Shown piece after piece: positions 35,030 to 44,581 of a stretch of DNA of 64,000 bases. The stretch comes from Chloroflexota bacterium (GTDB lineage: Bacteria > Chloroflexota > UBA11872), in contig JAJDVX010000033.1 in assembly GCA_022825895.1 (NCBI GenBank), positions 124,001 to 188,000 on the forward strand, written 5' to 3'. The translations under genes and the position numbers were made by a program. Within the stretch, counting starts at the first letter, position 1; each line of letters begins with the position of its first letter. Under the pieces are notes generated by a model that saw only the letters and a list, made by a program, of their open reading frames with translations, did no database searches and was not told the DNA's origin.

Positions 35030-36340
35030 ATGACCAGCGATAGTCCGGCAGCCCCGCCCTCGCCGCTTGAAGCGCCCGCTGGCCGGCGCTCGCGCCTGGC
35101 CCGCCACCGCGATCGCCTGGCGCCCGCCTTCGCCCACACCGACTTTGTCCGGCTCTGGCGCGCCAACCTGGGAACCATGATGGCGTTCTGGATGCAGAAC
35201 GTCGCCCAGGGCTGGCTGGTGGCGGTCATCACCGAGTCCCCGCTCATCCTGGGAACCCTGGCCATGGTCCGCGCCATCCCCATGCTGGTGCTGTCGCCCT
35301 TCGGCGGCTTGCTGGCCGACCGGGTCAGCCGCACCAGGCTGCTGATCGCCTCTCAGATGATCTTTACCGTGGCCGGCCTTTCCATTGGCGTGCTGGTCGC
35401 CACCGGCCGCATCGAGGTCTGGCACCTGGCGATCTCCAGCGTCATGGCGGGCACGTCGTTCGCCATCAGCGTGCCGTCACGCAACGCCCTGGTGTCCGAC
35501 CTGGTGCCGCGCCGCCACGTCAGCAACGCCATCGCGCTCACCAGCACCACCATGAACGCCTCCCGCATCGTCGGTCCGGCGCTGGCCGGTTGGCTGATCG
35601 GCGTCATCGGCATCGCCGGCACCTACTTCGTGCAGACCGGCGGGTACCTGTGGGGCATGGTCAACGTCCTGTCCGTCCGCGGCGGCGATCAGCACCCCAG
35701 GACTCGCGGATCGCCCTTCGCCGCGCTGCGCGACGGATTCAAGTTCGCCTTCAGCACCCGCCCGCTCGCCGCGCTGCTGCTGCTGGGCCTCTCGCCCTCC
35801 CTCTTCAGCATGCCCATGGTCATGATCCTGCCGATCTTCGTGAAACAGGACCTGAAGGCCGGCTCGGAGGAGTTGGGCTTGGTGCTCGCGGCCCAGGGCA
35901 TCGGAGCGGTCATCGGGTCGGTTGGCGTGGTCGCCTACTCCGCGAACCGTCGCAAGGGACCGGTCGTCATGCTCAGCGCGGCCGCCTTTGGCCTGGCGAT
36001 TGTGGTGCTTGGCCTGACTCGTTCGCCCCTGGCGGCCGGCATCGTCATGGCCTTCGCCGGGTTCTTCTCCGCCGTCTACATGGCCAACAACCAGACCATG
36101 ATTCAACTGCTCGCGCCCAACCGCCTGCGCGGTCGCGTCATGTCCATCTGGATGCTCGGCTGGGGTCTCACCCCACTGGGCCTGATGCCCATCTCGATCG
36201 TCGCTGAAACCCGCGGCATGCCGACCGCCATGGTCCTCGGCGGCAGCCTCAGCGTCGCCGTCGTGCTTTTCATCATGGTCTGGGGCCGCGAGCTCTGGAC
36301 GCTCGACGCCGAGGCCGCGGTCGACCCCTCCGAGCACTGA
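35030..36340 (+). CDS. MFS transporter (MFS_3-like)
   Basis: 436 aa, about 12 helices. FVRLWRANLGTMMAFWMQNVAQGWLVAVI, RAIPMLVLSPFGGLLADRVSRTRLLIASQ (MFS loop motif), SFAISVPSRNALVSDLVPRRHVSNAIALTSTTMNASRIVGPALAGWLIG and NQTMIQLLAPNRLRGRVMSIWML match the MFS_3 family. It has the same domain plan as the protein at 28913-30169. Substrate unknown; a sugar or metabolite carrier is suggested only by its neighbours. Confidence 0.85.
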   Translation: MTSDSPAAPPSPLEAPAGRRSRLARHRDRLAPAFAHTDFVRLWRANLGTMMAFWMQNVAQGWLVAVITESPLILGTLAMVRAIPMLVLSPFGGLLADRVSRTRLLIASQMIFTVAGLSIGVLVATGRIEVWHLAISSVMAGTSFAISVPSRNALVSDLVPRRHVSNAIALTSTTMNASRIVGPALAGWLIGVIGIAGTYFVQTGGYLWGMVNVLSVRGGDQHPRTRGSPFAALRDGFKFAFSTRPLAALLLLGLSPSLFSMPMVMILPIFVKQDLKAGSEELGLVLAAQGIGAVIGSVGVVAYSANRRKGPVVMLSAAAFGLAIVVLGLTRSPLAAGIVMAFAGFFSAVYMANNQTMIQLLAPNRLRGRVMSIWMLGWGLTPLGLMPISIVAETRGMPTAMVLGGSLSVAVVLFIMVWGRELWTLDAEAAVDPSEH

Positions 36341-36392
36341 CGCCGCATGGCCGTACTACCATCGCCCAGCCCTTCGCGAACGGAGACGGCAA

Positions 36393-37253
36393 ATGCGTAG
36401 CGGTGTGGTGGGACTACTGCCGTCCGATCCCCCTTCGATCACGGCGGCCGATGCCCAACGCGCCCTTGAGCTCGGCTTCACCGGCAGCAGCGTCCAGCTC
36501 GGCCAGCCGGACACCTACTCGCTGGACGAGTTTCGCCGCGTTGGCGACCTGCTGGCCGCGGAAGGCCTGACCGTCGCCCAGGCCAACGGCCAGTACCCCT
36601 CGCTCATCTCGCTCGATCCGGCCGTTCGACAGGCTGGGATCGACGGCATGCAGCGGCACATGCAGGCCGCGCACGCGCTGCGCGCCGAGACGCTCTACAT
36701 CCGGCCGGGCGGCCTCAACCCCGTCGGTCCCTGGTATCCCCATCCCGACCATCACCAGGACGCCGCCTTCGAGCGCGCCGTCGAGAGCATCGCCGCCATA
36801 GCCGAGGCTGCGGAGGCCGAAGGCATAACGCTGACCGTCGAGGGCCACGTGCTTTCGGTGCTGGACCGCCCCGAGCGCATCGCCGAGCTCTTCCGCCGGA
36901 TTCCAACCCACGCCCTCGGCTTCAACCTGGACCCCGTGAACTTCATCGGCAGCATCTGGGACGCCTGGAACCCGACTCCCGTGTACGAGCGCCTGCTGGA
37001 GGCGGCCCGCGGGCGTATCCCGGCCGCCCACTGGAAGGACTACACCCTCGAGGACCGCCTGGTCCTGCACATCGAGGAAGTCCCCCTCGGCCAGGGCGTC
37101 ATCAACCACGCCGCCTGGCTCACGGCGCTCAACGAAACCGCCCCCCGCGCCTGGGTCCTCATCGAACACCTGCCGCCCGAACTCATCCCCGAAGCCAAAC
37201 GCGTCCTCGACGCCGCCATGGCCCAGGCGGGCCTCACCTGGGATCCCGCATGA
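36393..37253 (+). CDS. Sugar phosphate isomerase/epimerase (AP endonuclease 2-like TIM barrel)
   Basis: 286 aa with GGAGA 9 bp before the ATG. The TIM-barrel pattern of xylose-isomerase-like enzymes is visible: ALELGFTGSSVQL, ETLYIRPGGLNP, AEAEGITLTVEGHVLSVLDRPERIAELF, FNLDPVNFIGSIWD, AAHWKDYTL, with Glu/Asp/His residues at strand ends suited to bind a divalent metal. Probably interconverts a sugar or inosose in a catabolic route with the neighbouring Gfo/Idh/MocA proteins and SDR. The substrate is not deducible. Confidence 0.82.
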   Translation: MRSGVVGLLPSDPPSITAADAQRALELGFTGSSVQLGQPDTYSLDEFRRVGDLLAAEGLTVAQANGQYPSLISLDPAVRQAGIDGMQRHMQAAHALRAETLYIRPGGLNPVGPWYPHPDHHQDAAFERAVESIAAIAEAAEAEGITLTVEGHVLSVLDRPERIAELFRRIPTHALGFNLDPVNFIGSIWDAWNPTPVYERLLEAARGRIPAAHWKDYTLEDRLVLHIEEVPLGQGVINHAAWLTALNETAPRAWVLIEHLPPELIPEAKRVLDAAMAQAGLTWDPA

Positions 37254-37300
37254 TTCAGCAGACGCCTGCGGCGGGATCTAATCGCGATCTATGGCACCAA

Positions 37301-37316
37301 TGTTTCACGTGAAACA
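37301..37316. other. parS centromere-like site (ParB-binding)
   Basis: TGTTTCACGTGAAACA, a perfect 16-bp palindrome extended by one base pair on each side (37300-37317). It is identical to the well-known bacterial parS consensus TGTTtCACGTGAAACA bound by ParB/Spo0J. It lies in the intergenic gap between the sugar isomerase and the SDR, not in a coding region, in a locally less GC-rich stretch. Chromosomal parS sites usually cluster near the replication origin. I found only this copy in the window. Confidence 0.88.
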
Positions 37317-37343
37317 TCGCAGCCCTTACGAGCACGCTGTCCC

Positions 37344-38090
37344 ATGACCACCGACTCGCTACAGGACCGCGTCATCATCGTCACCGGCGGCGCCTCCGGC
37401 ATCGGCCGCGCCACGGTAGAACTCTGCGCCCAGCGCGGCGCCCGCGTGGTGCTGGCGGACCTGCCGCAGAGCCACGGCGCCGCCATTGCCGACAACCTGG
37501 CCGCCGAAGGGCACACCGTCCGCTTCATCGCCTGCGATGTTTCCGACGAGTCCGACGTTGAAAACCTGCTCGCCGCCACGTCCGAGCTTGGCCGCCTCAA
37601 CGTCCTGATCGCCTGCGCCGGCATCCTCCACGGCGCCACGGTGCCGATCCAGGACTTCGAGACCGAGACCTTCGACCGCGTCCTCGGCGTCAACGCCCGC
37701 GGCATGTTCCTTTGCGCCAAGCACGCCGTGCGCGCCATGGGCGAAGCCGGCGGCGTGATCCTGCTGCTGGCCTCAGGCGCCGGCGTCACCAGCGGTAGTT
37801 CGTCGTTCGCGTATGGAACCAGCAAGGGCGCGGTGCACGGCCTGGGCCTGGTCATGCAGGGACGAATGGGCTATGACCCCATCCGCGTCAACACCGTGGC
37901 CCCCGGCAGCATCGCCACTGCCCTCAAGCTGCAAAACGTGGTGGATGTCGGCCAGGCCGCCGGCGTCTCCGATGAAGAAATCCGCCGCCGCCAGGCCGAT
38001 CTCGGCGACCCGGCCGGCGTCGCCCGCGTCCTCGCCTTCCTCGCTTCCGACGAAGCCGACTACGTCCGCGGCACCGTCTTCACCCGCTAA
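37344..38090 (+). CDS. Short-chain dehydrogenase/reductase
   Basis: 248 aa. NAD(P)-binding VTGGASGIGRATVEL at about residues 13-27, CDVSDESDVENLL, LIACAGI (usual NNAG replaced by ACAG), active-site Tyr157 and Lys161 in FAYGTSKGAVHGL, and RVNTVAPGSIAT. The last strand ends VRGTVFTR and lacks the usual v-D-G-G terminus, so the protein is a few residues short. Oxidises or reduces a sugar-type alcohol; substrate unknown. The start is 28 bp after the parS palindrome. Confidence 0.85.
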   Translation: MTTDSLQDRVIIVTGGASGIGRATVELCAQRGARVVLADLPQSHGAAIADNLAAEGHTVRFIACDVSDESDVENLLAATSELGRLNVLIACAGILHGATVPIQDFETETFDRVLGVNARGMFLCAKHAVRAMGEAGGVILLLASGAGVTSGSSSFAYGTSKGAVHGLGLVMQGRMGYDPIRVNTVAPGSIATALKLQNVVDVGQAAGVSDEEIRRRQADLGDPAGVARVLAFLASDEADYVRGTVFTR

Positions 38091-38251
38091 GCCATCGCCG
38101 GCACGGTGCCGAATCGCGCCGTCTGTAGGCCAATAGGTCTAGCCCGTTCGACGTAGTGGCAGTTCGGAAAGTTATGGAGATGGGGCGATGACCAGGCTCG
38201 CGCCGTCTTCCAACATTCGAATCGGGAGTTCCAATCTGTGGAGGCAGCATC

Positions 38252-39790
38252 GTGTCCGGCCACCTCACTCCATCCCGCTTGAACCGTCGTTCGCGCCCTA
38301 TGGCCCGCCGTACGCTTTTGCGTGGCGCCGGCTGGGGCGCGCTGGGCGCTTCCGCCGCCGCTCTGCTTGCTGCCTGCGGCGATCCCGATCTACCCGTGCC
38401 ACCGGCGGTCGGGGGAAGCGCGGCATCGCCGGCCTCCCGGCCCGTTACCCCCGTGATTGCCGTCCAGGAACGTACCGCGCAGCCGCGGGCTGCCGCCCCG
38501 GTCACTATCGGCATACCCATCGGAAATCCGCTCTTCGACCCGGTGGCGCTGAGGATCGCCGGGCTTGCCGCCGACTCCACAGAAGTCGCCGACGCGCCCG
38601 CCGAGTTGCGCATCGTGCAGTTGGAACAAGCCCGCGACTTTGACCCGTATCACCCGCAAGAGGTCGCGGCTGCAGTCGAGGCCACGCTGCCGAACCATCC
38701 CCAGCTCGACGCGCTGCTGGTGCTGGACCCTGGCATCGCCCTGACGCTTGCCGAGCTCGGCCACGTGGCGCCCGTCAACGGTCCCGCGGCGTCCGCCGCC
38801 GATTTCAGCGCGGACGACTTTCTTCCCTCCGCCATCGGCCCGTTGACTGCTGACGGCAATCTGTTCGGGCTGCCGCTCTGGATCAGCGTCAACATGCTGC
38901 GCTATACCCCCGGCCACTTCGCCGATGCGGGCGTCGATCCCGAAGCCTTGCGCGATTGGGACTGGGAGCAGTTCCGGGAAACCGCCCTCCGTCTCACCCA
39001 GATGGACGCTGGCCAGCCGGAGCGCTGGGGAGCGTTCGCGCCGCCGGGATTGATGCCCGGCCACCAGTGGATCTGGCAGAACGGCGGCTCGGTTGCGAAC
39101 CTGACCGCTCGCCGGGCCACCCTGGACACCACCGTCGCCCTGGAAGCGGTCGAGTTCCTGCACGATCTCGTCAATGACGGCATCGGCCCCCGGCCCGAGC
39201 CCGATTCCGGGGCTGTTTCGATCACGATTTCAAACGACAGCGGTGAAATGCTGATCGGCGGCGCCCCGGTGGCCATGTTGGGCGCGCCGGTTGGCGGGCT
39301 GTTCGGCGGGCTGTTTGGCAACGAACTCAGCGCCGGCGGCTTGTTGGCGCCGCCGCGCCAGCGCCAGGCGGCGTCCGATGCGATGGTATTCGGCGTGCTG
39401 ACCCTGCTCAGTGCCAGCGACAACCCCGACGCCACCTTCCGAACGATTGACTGGATCGCCACCCGGATCGCGCCTGTTGCCACCGTCCCCGTGCGCGGAG
39501 CGTCCGCGGCGCAGCTGCAACTCCAGGGCGGCTACAGCGACGCGGATGCCGACGCCATCATGCAGGCCGTCGACTCGGCCCAGGCGCTCCACGGACCCTA
39601 TGCCCCGGGCATTCGGGCAGCAATGCTCCACCGCGTCGATCTACCCATCGCCACGGGCCAAGCGGACCCCTCCACCGCGATCGCCGGCGCGCAGCAGGCC
39701 ATCGACGAGCTGCTCCGGCAAAGCCCGGCGGAAGCCCTGGCGAACACCGGGGCGCCCTCGGAGTCCCAAACCTCCGAGCGGGGAAGTTAG
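38252..39790 (+). CDS. Tat-type ABC transporter solute-binding lipoprotein (family 1)
   Basis: 512 aa from a GTG with GGAGG 7 bp upstream (ATG at 38300 is an alternative). Twin-Arg MARRTLLRGAGWGALGASAAALLAAC with lipobox Cys42. The mature protein (PVTIGIPIGNPLFDPVALRIAGLAAD ... LDALLVLDPG ... WISVNMLRYTPGHFADAGVDPEALRDWDWEQFRETALRLTQM) follows extracellular solute-binding family 1 (sugar-type) proteins. No permease or ATPase gene lies beside it, so it is an orphan component. The likely ligand is a carbohydrate, inferred from its neighbours. Confidence 0.75.
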   Translation: MSGHLTPSRLNRRSRPMARRTLLRGAGWGALGASAAALLAACGDPDLPVPPAVGGSAASPASRPVTPVIAVQERTAQPRAAAPVTIGIPIGNPLFDPVALRIAGLAADSTEVADAPAELRIVQLEQARDFDPYHPQEVAAAVEATLPNHPQLDALLVLDPGIALTLAELGHVAPVNGPAASAADFSADDFLPSAIGPLTADGNLFGLPLWISVNMLRYTPGHFADAGVDPEALRDWDWEQFRETALRLTQMDAGQPERWGAFAPPGLMPGHQWIWQNGGSVANLTARRATLDTTVALEAVEFLHDLVNDGIGPRPEPDSGAVSITISNDSGEMLIGGAPVAMLGAPVGGLFGGLFGNELSAGGLLAPPRQRQAASDAMVFGVLTLLSASDNPDATFRTIDWIATRIAPVATVPVRGASAAQLQLQGGYSDADADAIMQAVDSAQALHGPYAPGIRAAMLHRVDLPIATGQADPSTAIAGAQQAIDELLRQSPAEALANTGAPSESQTSERGS

Positions 39791-39821
39791 CGGCAGCGAG
39801 CCACGGACACGAGCCGGCCGG

Positions 39822-40781
39822 TCAGGGCTGGTACGCCAGGTCCGGAAACTCCTCCGCCGCCGCGCGCACGAACCCCTCCCAGCCCTTCTGTGACACCGGC
39901 AAGTACGGCCGGCGCGTCTCCCAGGTGGTTTCCACCAGGAACGGCGAGGCCGCCGACATGGCCTTGCCGATGATCCCGTGCAGGTTGCCGTCCTCCACCA
40001 GGTGGCGTTTCACCACGGCGCCGAACGCCTGCAGCCGCTCGTTGCGGCGCGCCGCCGCACCCCACTCGCCGCGCTCGATCTCGTCCCACCAGTCCAGCAT
40101 GAAGGTCGGGTTATAGCCCGCCATCCACGAGTAGTTGCCGCGCGCCCCATGCATGGCGAATGCCGTCAGCACGTGCTCGCCGGCGAAGCAACTCAACTCG
40201 GGCGCCTGCCGTCGCACGTCCATGAAACCGTCCACCCCGGCCTGCACGTACTTGGCCCCGATCAACTTGGGAAAGCGTTCGGCCAGCGCGCGGTATTCCG
40301 CGCCGCCCAGCACGTGCGGCTGCCGCGGCGTGTTGTATTGGATTAAGCCGAAGTCGTCGGGCACCGCGTCCGACACGTCCTCCCAGAACCGGTCGAACGA
40401 CGCCGGCGTCATCGGCATGAACACCGGATGCCCCACGTGCGCGCCCATCACGCCGCTGTCGGCGGCGATTCGCAGCCGGTCCACCGTGCCCTGCGTGTTC
40501 AGCCAGGTCACCCCCGCCTGCGAGGGCATGCCCACCTTCCGGCACTCGTCGCCAAACACCTCCACCAGCGTTCGGAATTCATCAAGCTCTACGGCGTAAA
40601 ACTCCCCGTCGCTGTCCGTCGTATACGCCCCGTGCAGCCCGGCGGCGTGGCAGCGCCGGACGTTCTCGCGCACGATCCCCGTGTCGATCCTGTTGTCCGC
40701 CGTAAACGGCGTCGTCAGCGCAATCCAGATCCCGTGCAGGTTCTCCCGCGTCAGCCCGTCGGCCATCTCCTCACGCGCCAT
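39822..40781 (-). CDS. DapA-family aldolase (not the lysine enzyme)
   Basis: 319 aa with GAGGAG before the ATG. The (beta/alpha)8 fold of the DHDPS/NAL family: GIWIALTTPFTADNRIDTGIVRENVRRCHAAGLHGAYTTDSDGEFYAV, FGLIQYNTPRQPHVLG with the catalytic Tyr, and Schiff-base Lys177 in LIGAKYVQAGVDG. The T-T-G-E signature of DapA is changed to S-D-G-E, and the true dapA is at 22506, so this is probably a keto-acid or sugar-acid aldolase/dehydratase of the catabolic cluster. Confidence 0.85.
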   Translation of the reverse strand: MAREEMADGLTRENLHGIWIALTTPFTADNRIDTGIVRENVRRCHAAGLHGAYTTDSDGEFYAVELDEFRTLVEVFGDECRKVGMPSQAGVTWLNTQGTVDRLRIAADSGVMGAHVGHPVFMPMTPASFDRFWEDVSDAVPDDFGLIQYNTPRQPHVLGGAEYRALAERFPKLIGAKYVQAGVDGFMDVRRQAPELSCFAGEHVLTAFAMHGARGNYSWMAGYNPTFMLDWWDEIERGEWGAAARRNERLQAFGAVVKRHLVEDGNLHGIIGKAMSAASPFLVETTWETRRPYLPVSQKGWEGFVRAAAEEFPDLAYQP

Positions 40782-40921
40782 AACTCTCGACTCCTCGTGC
40801 TTTCACGCCTTCTCTCTCGCCATAGTGCGCGCGTCGCACCAACGTCGGCCATCCTGGCTCCGACCGTGTAACCGGGAAGCTAGCCTCGTCGGTTGCTGTC
40901 GACACCGGGACACGAATCGCC

Positions 40922-41791
40922 GTGAGCCACGAGCCTCCGCAGTGGGGAGCCCGCTTCCCAGACCGCGATCAACTGCGGGCGGAGACTCGGTGCCTGGCCG
41001 AATGCGTTCGGGACCAGTTGCTGGCGCTGATTCCCGGGGACCAGATTCGCGGCATCTATCTCACCGGCTCAGCGGTCAAGGCCTGGGACTCCCCGCTGGA
41101 CTACGTGCCCGAAGTCAGCGACGGCGATATCCACGTGTCCTTCCGCGATGAAAGCTCGTGGCGCAAGCACCTGGACACTGTGCCGGGGGCACTGGAGGTA
41201 CAAGCGGCAATTGAGGCGTGCTTCGAGAGTCGTCGCCCGCGGGCCCTTCACCGTCCCCGGCCGCAACTCCTCGTCCTGAACAAGCTCATGGCCGAGCGCA
41301 AAGGCTTCGTCTACTCCCCGCAGTCCACCGTCGTCGTGCTCCACGGCGAGGACTATCCGAAGGACGACTACGGCGATCCCGATACCATCCGGCGCCACAA
41401 CGCGGCCGATCTCGTCGAACGCGCTGAGTTCGTGCAGCAGGTGCCGCTGCTGGCCGTCGATCGACCCTGGACCTATTCGCGCGATCTGCTGAGTCAGCTG
41501 ACCTGGCGGATTCCACCCGTCGGCCCACTCGCGCTCCACCTCTCCGGGCTCGACACCAAGCACGTCTGGACCTTGAACCGAACTCAGGCGACAGCCGCGC
41601 TGCACGACGTCGGGCTTGCCAGCCTGGCCAACCCCTACCGCTCCTTTTACCTCTCCGCCTGGGACTACGTCCTCTCCGGCTTCACCGACACTACCGCCTG
41701 CCGCACCGCCATCCTCGCAGGGACCCAGGTGCTCACCGAAGGCGCTGACCTCGGCCAGCAATGGCTGAACGACAACCCTTCGATCGGGTAA
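40922..41791 (+). CDS. Nucleotidyltransferase-fold protein
   Basis: 289 aa from a GTG. IRGIYLTGSAVKAWDSPLDYVPEVSDGDIHVSF at about residues 40-75 has the G-S-x(n)-D-x-D arrangement of the polymerase-beta-like nucleotidyltransferase fold (LTGSAVKAW then SDGDIHV). A helical region follows with KLMAERKGFVY and VVLHGEDYPKDDY. It resembles minimal or aminoglycoside-type nucleotidyltransferases in outline, but I cannot place it in a family. A stand-alone gene between the aldolase and leuS. Confidence 0.55.
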   Translation: MSHEPPQWGARFPDRDQLRAETRCLAECVRDQLLALIPGDQIRGIYLTGSAVKAWDSPLDYVPEVSDGDIHVSFRDESSWRKHLDTVPGALEVQAAIEACFESRRPRALHRPRPQLLVLNKLMAERKGFVYSPQSTVVVLHGEDYPKDDYGDPDTIRRHNAADLVERAEFVQQVPLLAVDRPWTYSRDLLSQLTWRIPPVGPLALHLSGLDTKHVWTLNRTQATAALHDVGLASLANPYRSFYLSAWDYVLSGFTDTTACRTAILAGTQVLTEGADLGQQWLNDNPSIG

Positions 41792-41885
41792 TCGACCCGT
41801 TCACCGGCGGCCGAGCCGGAAAGCCCACGTTTCTGCCCTAGAATTGCGCCACCTCCCCGCTCCCGGACTTCTTCCTCGTACCGCC

Positions 41886-44537
41886 ATGACCACCGAATTC
41901 CGCCCCACCGAAATCGATCCCAAGTGGCGCGCCCGCTGGGCTGAGCAGGATCTGTACCGCACGCCCGAGCCGTCGGACCGCCCGACCTTTTACTGCCTGG
42001 ACTTCTTCCCCTACCCCTCCGGCGACGGCATCAGCGTCGGCCACCTGCGCAACTACGTGCCGACCGACGTGCTCTCACGCGTCATGCGGATGCGCGGGTA
42101 CGACGTGCTGCATCCCATGGGCTGGGACGCCTTCGGTCTGCCCACCGAGAACGCCGCCATCGAGACCGGCCGCCACCCGTCGGACCTGACCCGCGAGTGG
42201 AGCGCCAACTACAAGCGGCAACTGGACCTGGCCGGCGGTTCCTACGACTGGGCGCGCGAGATCAACTCCACCCACCCCGAGTACTACCGCTGGACCCAGT
42301 GGATGTTCCTGAAGCTGTACGAGCAGGGGCTGGCCTATCGCGCCACCGGCCTGCAGTGGTGGTGCCCCATCTGCGGCGCGCTTGCCAACGAAGAGGTCAA
42401 CGCCGACGGCACCGACTGGCGCGACCACACCGACATCACTCAGCGCGAGCTGACCCAGTGGTTCTTCAAGATCACCGACTACGCCGACCAGTTGATCGAG
42501 GACCTGGAAGGCCTGGACTGGCCGGACGAGACGCACGCCGCGCAGGTCAACTGGATCGGCCGCAGCGATGGCGCCGACGTCACGTTCACGGCCGAGACCG
42601 GCGACGAAATCCCCGTCTTCACCACGCGCCCCGACACCCTCTTCGGCGCCACCTTCATGGTCCTGGCGCCCGAGCACCCGCTGGTCGGCCGTGTCACCAC
42701 GCCCGATCGGGCCGACGAGGTCCAGGCCTACGTGGCCGCCGCCGCGCGTAAGGCCGAACTGGAGCGCGTGGCGCTGGATGACGACAAGACCGGCGTCTTC
42801 ACCGGCGGCTACGCCATCAACCCCGTCAACGGCGAGCGTCTGCCCATCTGGATCGCCGACTACGTGCTCATGTCCTACGGCTCCGGCGCCATCATGGCCG
42901 TGCCGGCCCACGACGAGCGCGACTTCGACTTCGCCACCCGCTACGGCATCGAAATCCGCACCGTCATCGCCCCGCCCGACTGGGACGGCGAAGCGCTGTC
43001 CGAGGCCTTCGTCGGCGACGGCCCCATGGTCAACTCCGGCCAATTCGATGGCCTGTCGGTCAAGGACGGCGTGCGCGCCGTCACCGAGTGGCTGCGCGAC
43101 CGGGGCAAGGGCGACTTTGCCGTCAACTACAAGCTGCGCGACTGGCTGATCTCCCGCCAGCGCTACTGGGGCACCCCCATCCCCATCGTCCACTGCGACG
43201 ACTGCGGCGAAGTCCCGGTCCCGGAGGACCAGCTACCCGTCCTGCTGCCTTACGTCGAGCAGATCGACCCGCAGAAGCTGGGCGGTCGTTCGCCCCTGGA
43301 AGCCGCCGACGACTGGGTCAACGCCCCCTGTCCCGACTGCGGCATGCCCGGGCGGCGGGAAACCGACACCCTGGGCGGCTTCGCCTGCTCCAGCTGGTAC
43401 TTCCTGCGCTTCTGCAGCCCGGACGAGCACGAAAACGCGTTCGATTCCAACGCCGTCCGCCGCTGGATGCCGGTGGACCTTTACGTCGGCGGTGCCGAGC
43501 ACAGCGTCATGCACCTGCTCTACGCGCGCTTTTGGACCAAGGCCCTGCGCGACGCCGGCGTGCTGGACTTGACCGAGCCCTTCCAGGCCCTGCGCCACCA
43601 GGGCCTGATGCTGGCGCAGCCCGGCTGGGTGGAGGAGTCCGCCCTGCGCATCGACAGCCAGGGCGGCGCCCGCGTGGCCGATCCCGACGGCGCCGATGCC
43701 TTCGACAATCCGGAGGCCGCCCAGCCCTTCCGCCGCTACCCGCTGGAGGCTCGCTTTGAGCTCACCGGCAAGCGCGCCCAGCGCAACGGGCAGGCGCTGG
43801 TCGAATTCCGCATCACGAAGATGTCCAAGTCCTGGCGCAACGTCGTGATTCCCGACGAGGTCGCCGCCACCGCCGGCGGCGACGCGCTGCGGTGCTTCAT
43901 CTTGTTCATGGGCCCGTTCGACCGCACCCTGCCCTGGAGCGACCTGGGCCTGGCCGGCGTCTCGCGCTGGCTGAGCCGCGTCTGGAACATTGTGCTGGGC
44001 CAGGAAATGGGCGGCACCCGCCGCCGCCGCGCCGCCTACGCCGACGTGCAGGTCGAACTGCAACGCCGCCTGCACCAGACCATCCGCCGCGTCAGCAACG
44101 ACATCGACGCGCTGAAATTCAACACCATGGTCGCCGCCCTGATGGAGTTCACCAACTTCCTGATCGAGGTCGGCGACGACGACCTGCGCGCCACCCCGGC
44201 CTGGAAGCGGACCATCGACACTTTCCTGATCCTGCTGGCCCCCAGCGCCGTCTTCATGGCCGAGGAACTGTGGGAGCGCACCGGCCACTCGCAGAGCATC
44301 CACCTCCAGCCCTGGCCGGAGTGGGACGAAGCCCTGGCCGCCGACGAGACCTTCACCCTGGTCGTCCAGGTCAACGGCCGCGTCCGCGACCGCATCGAGG
44401 CCCCCGTCGCCACCGACGAAGCCTCCGCCCAATCCCTCGCCCTGGCCAGCCCCCGCGTCCAGACCCACACCAACGGCAAACAGCTCCGCAAAGTCATCTA
44501 CCGCCAAGGCCGCCTCATCAACCTCGTCGTCGGCTAG
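41886..44537 (+). CDS. leuS: Leucyl-tRNA synthetase
   Basis: 883 aa from the ATG at 41886. HIGH-type motif in YPSGDGISVGHLRNY at about residues 39-53, CP1 editing domain (FTTRPDTLFGATFMVLAPEHPL, GSGAIMAVPAHDERDFDFA), W-Y/F-L-R-F-C-S in the catalytic core, and KMSKSWRNV at about 645-653. C-terminal anticodon-binding helices and a domain with VVQVNGRVRDRIEAP. It attaches leucine to tRNA-Leu. No T-box-type leader is visible in the 94 bp upstream. Confidence 0.97.
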   Translation: MTTEFRPTEIDPKWRARWAEQDLYRTPEPSDRPTFYCLDFFPYPSGDGISVGHLRNYVPTDVLSRVMRMRGYDVLHPMGWDAFGLPTENAAIETGRHPSDLTREWSANYKRQLDLAGGSYDWAREINSTHPEYYRWTQWMFLKLYEQGLAYRATGLQWWCPICGALANEEVNADGTDWRDHTDITQRELTQWFFKITDYADQLIEDLEGLDWPDETHAAQVNWIGRSDGADVTFTAETGDEIPVFTTRPDTLFGATFMVLAPEHPLVGRVTTPDRADEVQAYVAAAARKAELERVALDDDKTGVFTGGYAINPVNGERLPIWIADYVLMSYGSGAIMAVPAHDERDFDFATRYGIEIRTVIAPPDWDGEALSEAFVGDGPMVNSGQFDGLSVKDGVRAVTEWLRDRGKGDFAVNYKLRDWLISRQRYWGTPIPIVHCDDCGEVPVPEDQLPVLLPYVEQIDPQKLGGRSPLEAADDWVNAPCPDCGMPGRRETDTLGGFACSSWYFLRFCSPDEHENAFDSNAVRRWMPVDLYVGGAEHSVMHLLYARFWTKALRDAGVLDLTEPFQALRHQGLMLAQPGWVEESALRIDSQGGARVADPDGADAFDNPEAAQPFRRYPLEARFELTGKRAQRNGQALVEFRITKMSKSWRNVVIPDEVAATAGGDALRCFILFMGPFDRTLPWSDLGLAGVSRWLSRVWNIVLGQEMGGTRRRRAAYADVQVELQRRLHQTIRRVSNDIDALKFNTMVAALMEFTNFLIEVGDDDLRATPAWKRTIDTFLILLAPSAVFMAEELWERTGHSQSIHLQPWPEWDEALAADETFTLVVQVNGRVRDRIEAPVATDEASAQSLALASPRVQTHTNGKQLRKVIYRQGRLINLVVG

Positions 44538-44563
44538 CCGCTCTTAGTCGGAAGTCCGGCTAG
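44534..44563. terminator. Hairpin between leuS and the convergent toxin gene
   Basis: CTAGCCG (44534-44540) pairs with CGGCTAG (44557-44563), 7 bp with a 16-nt loop; the first bases overlap the leuS stop. Possible bidirectional terminator. No T-run. Confidence 0.4.
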
Positions 44564-44581
44564 GGGCGGCTCGGTCCTTGG

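Noticed and set aside
39822-40781. Second dapA for lysine synthesis
   Set aside because: The T-T-G-E signature is changed and the gene lies with catabolic genes; the lysine enzyme is at 22506.
41792-41885. T-box leader for leuS
   Set aside because: Only 94 bp available and no T-box core or specifier stem.
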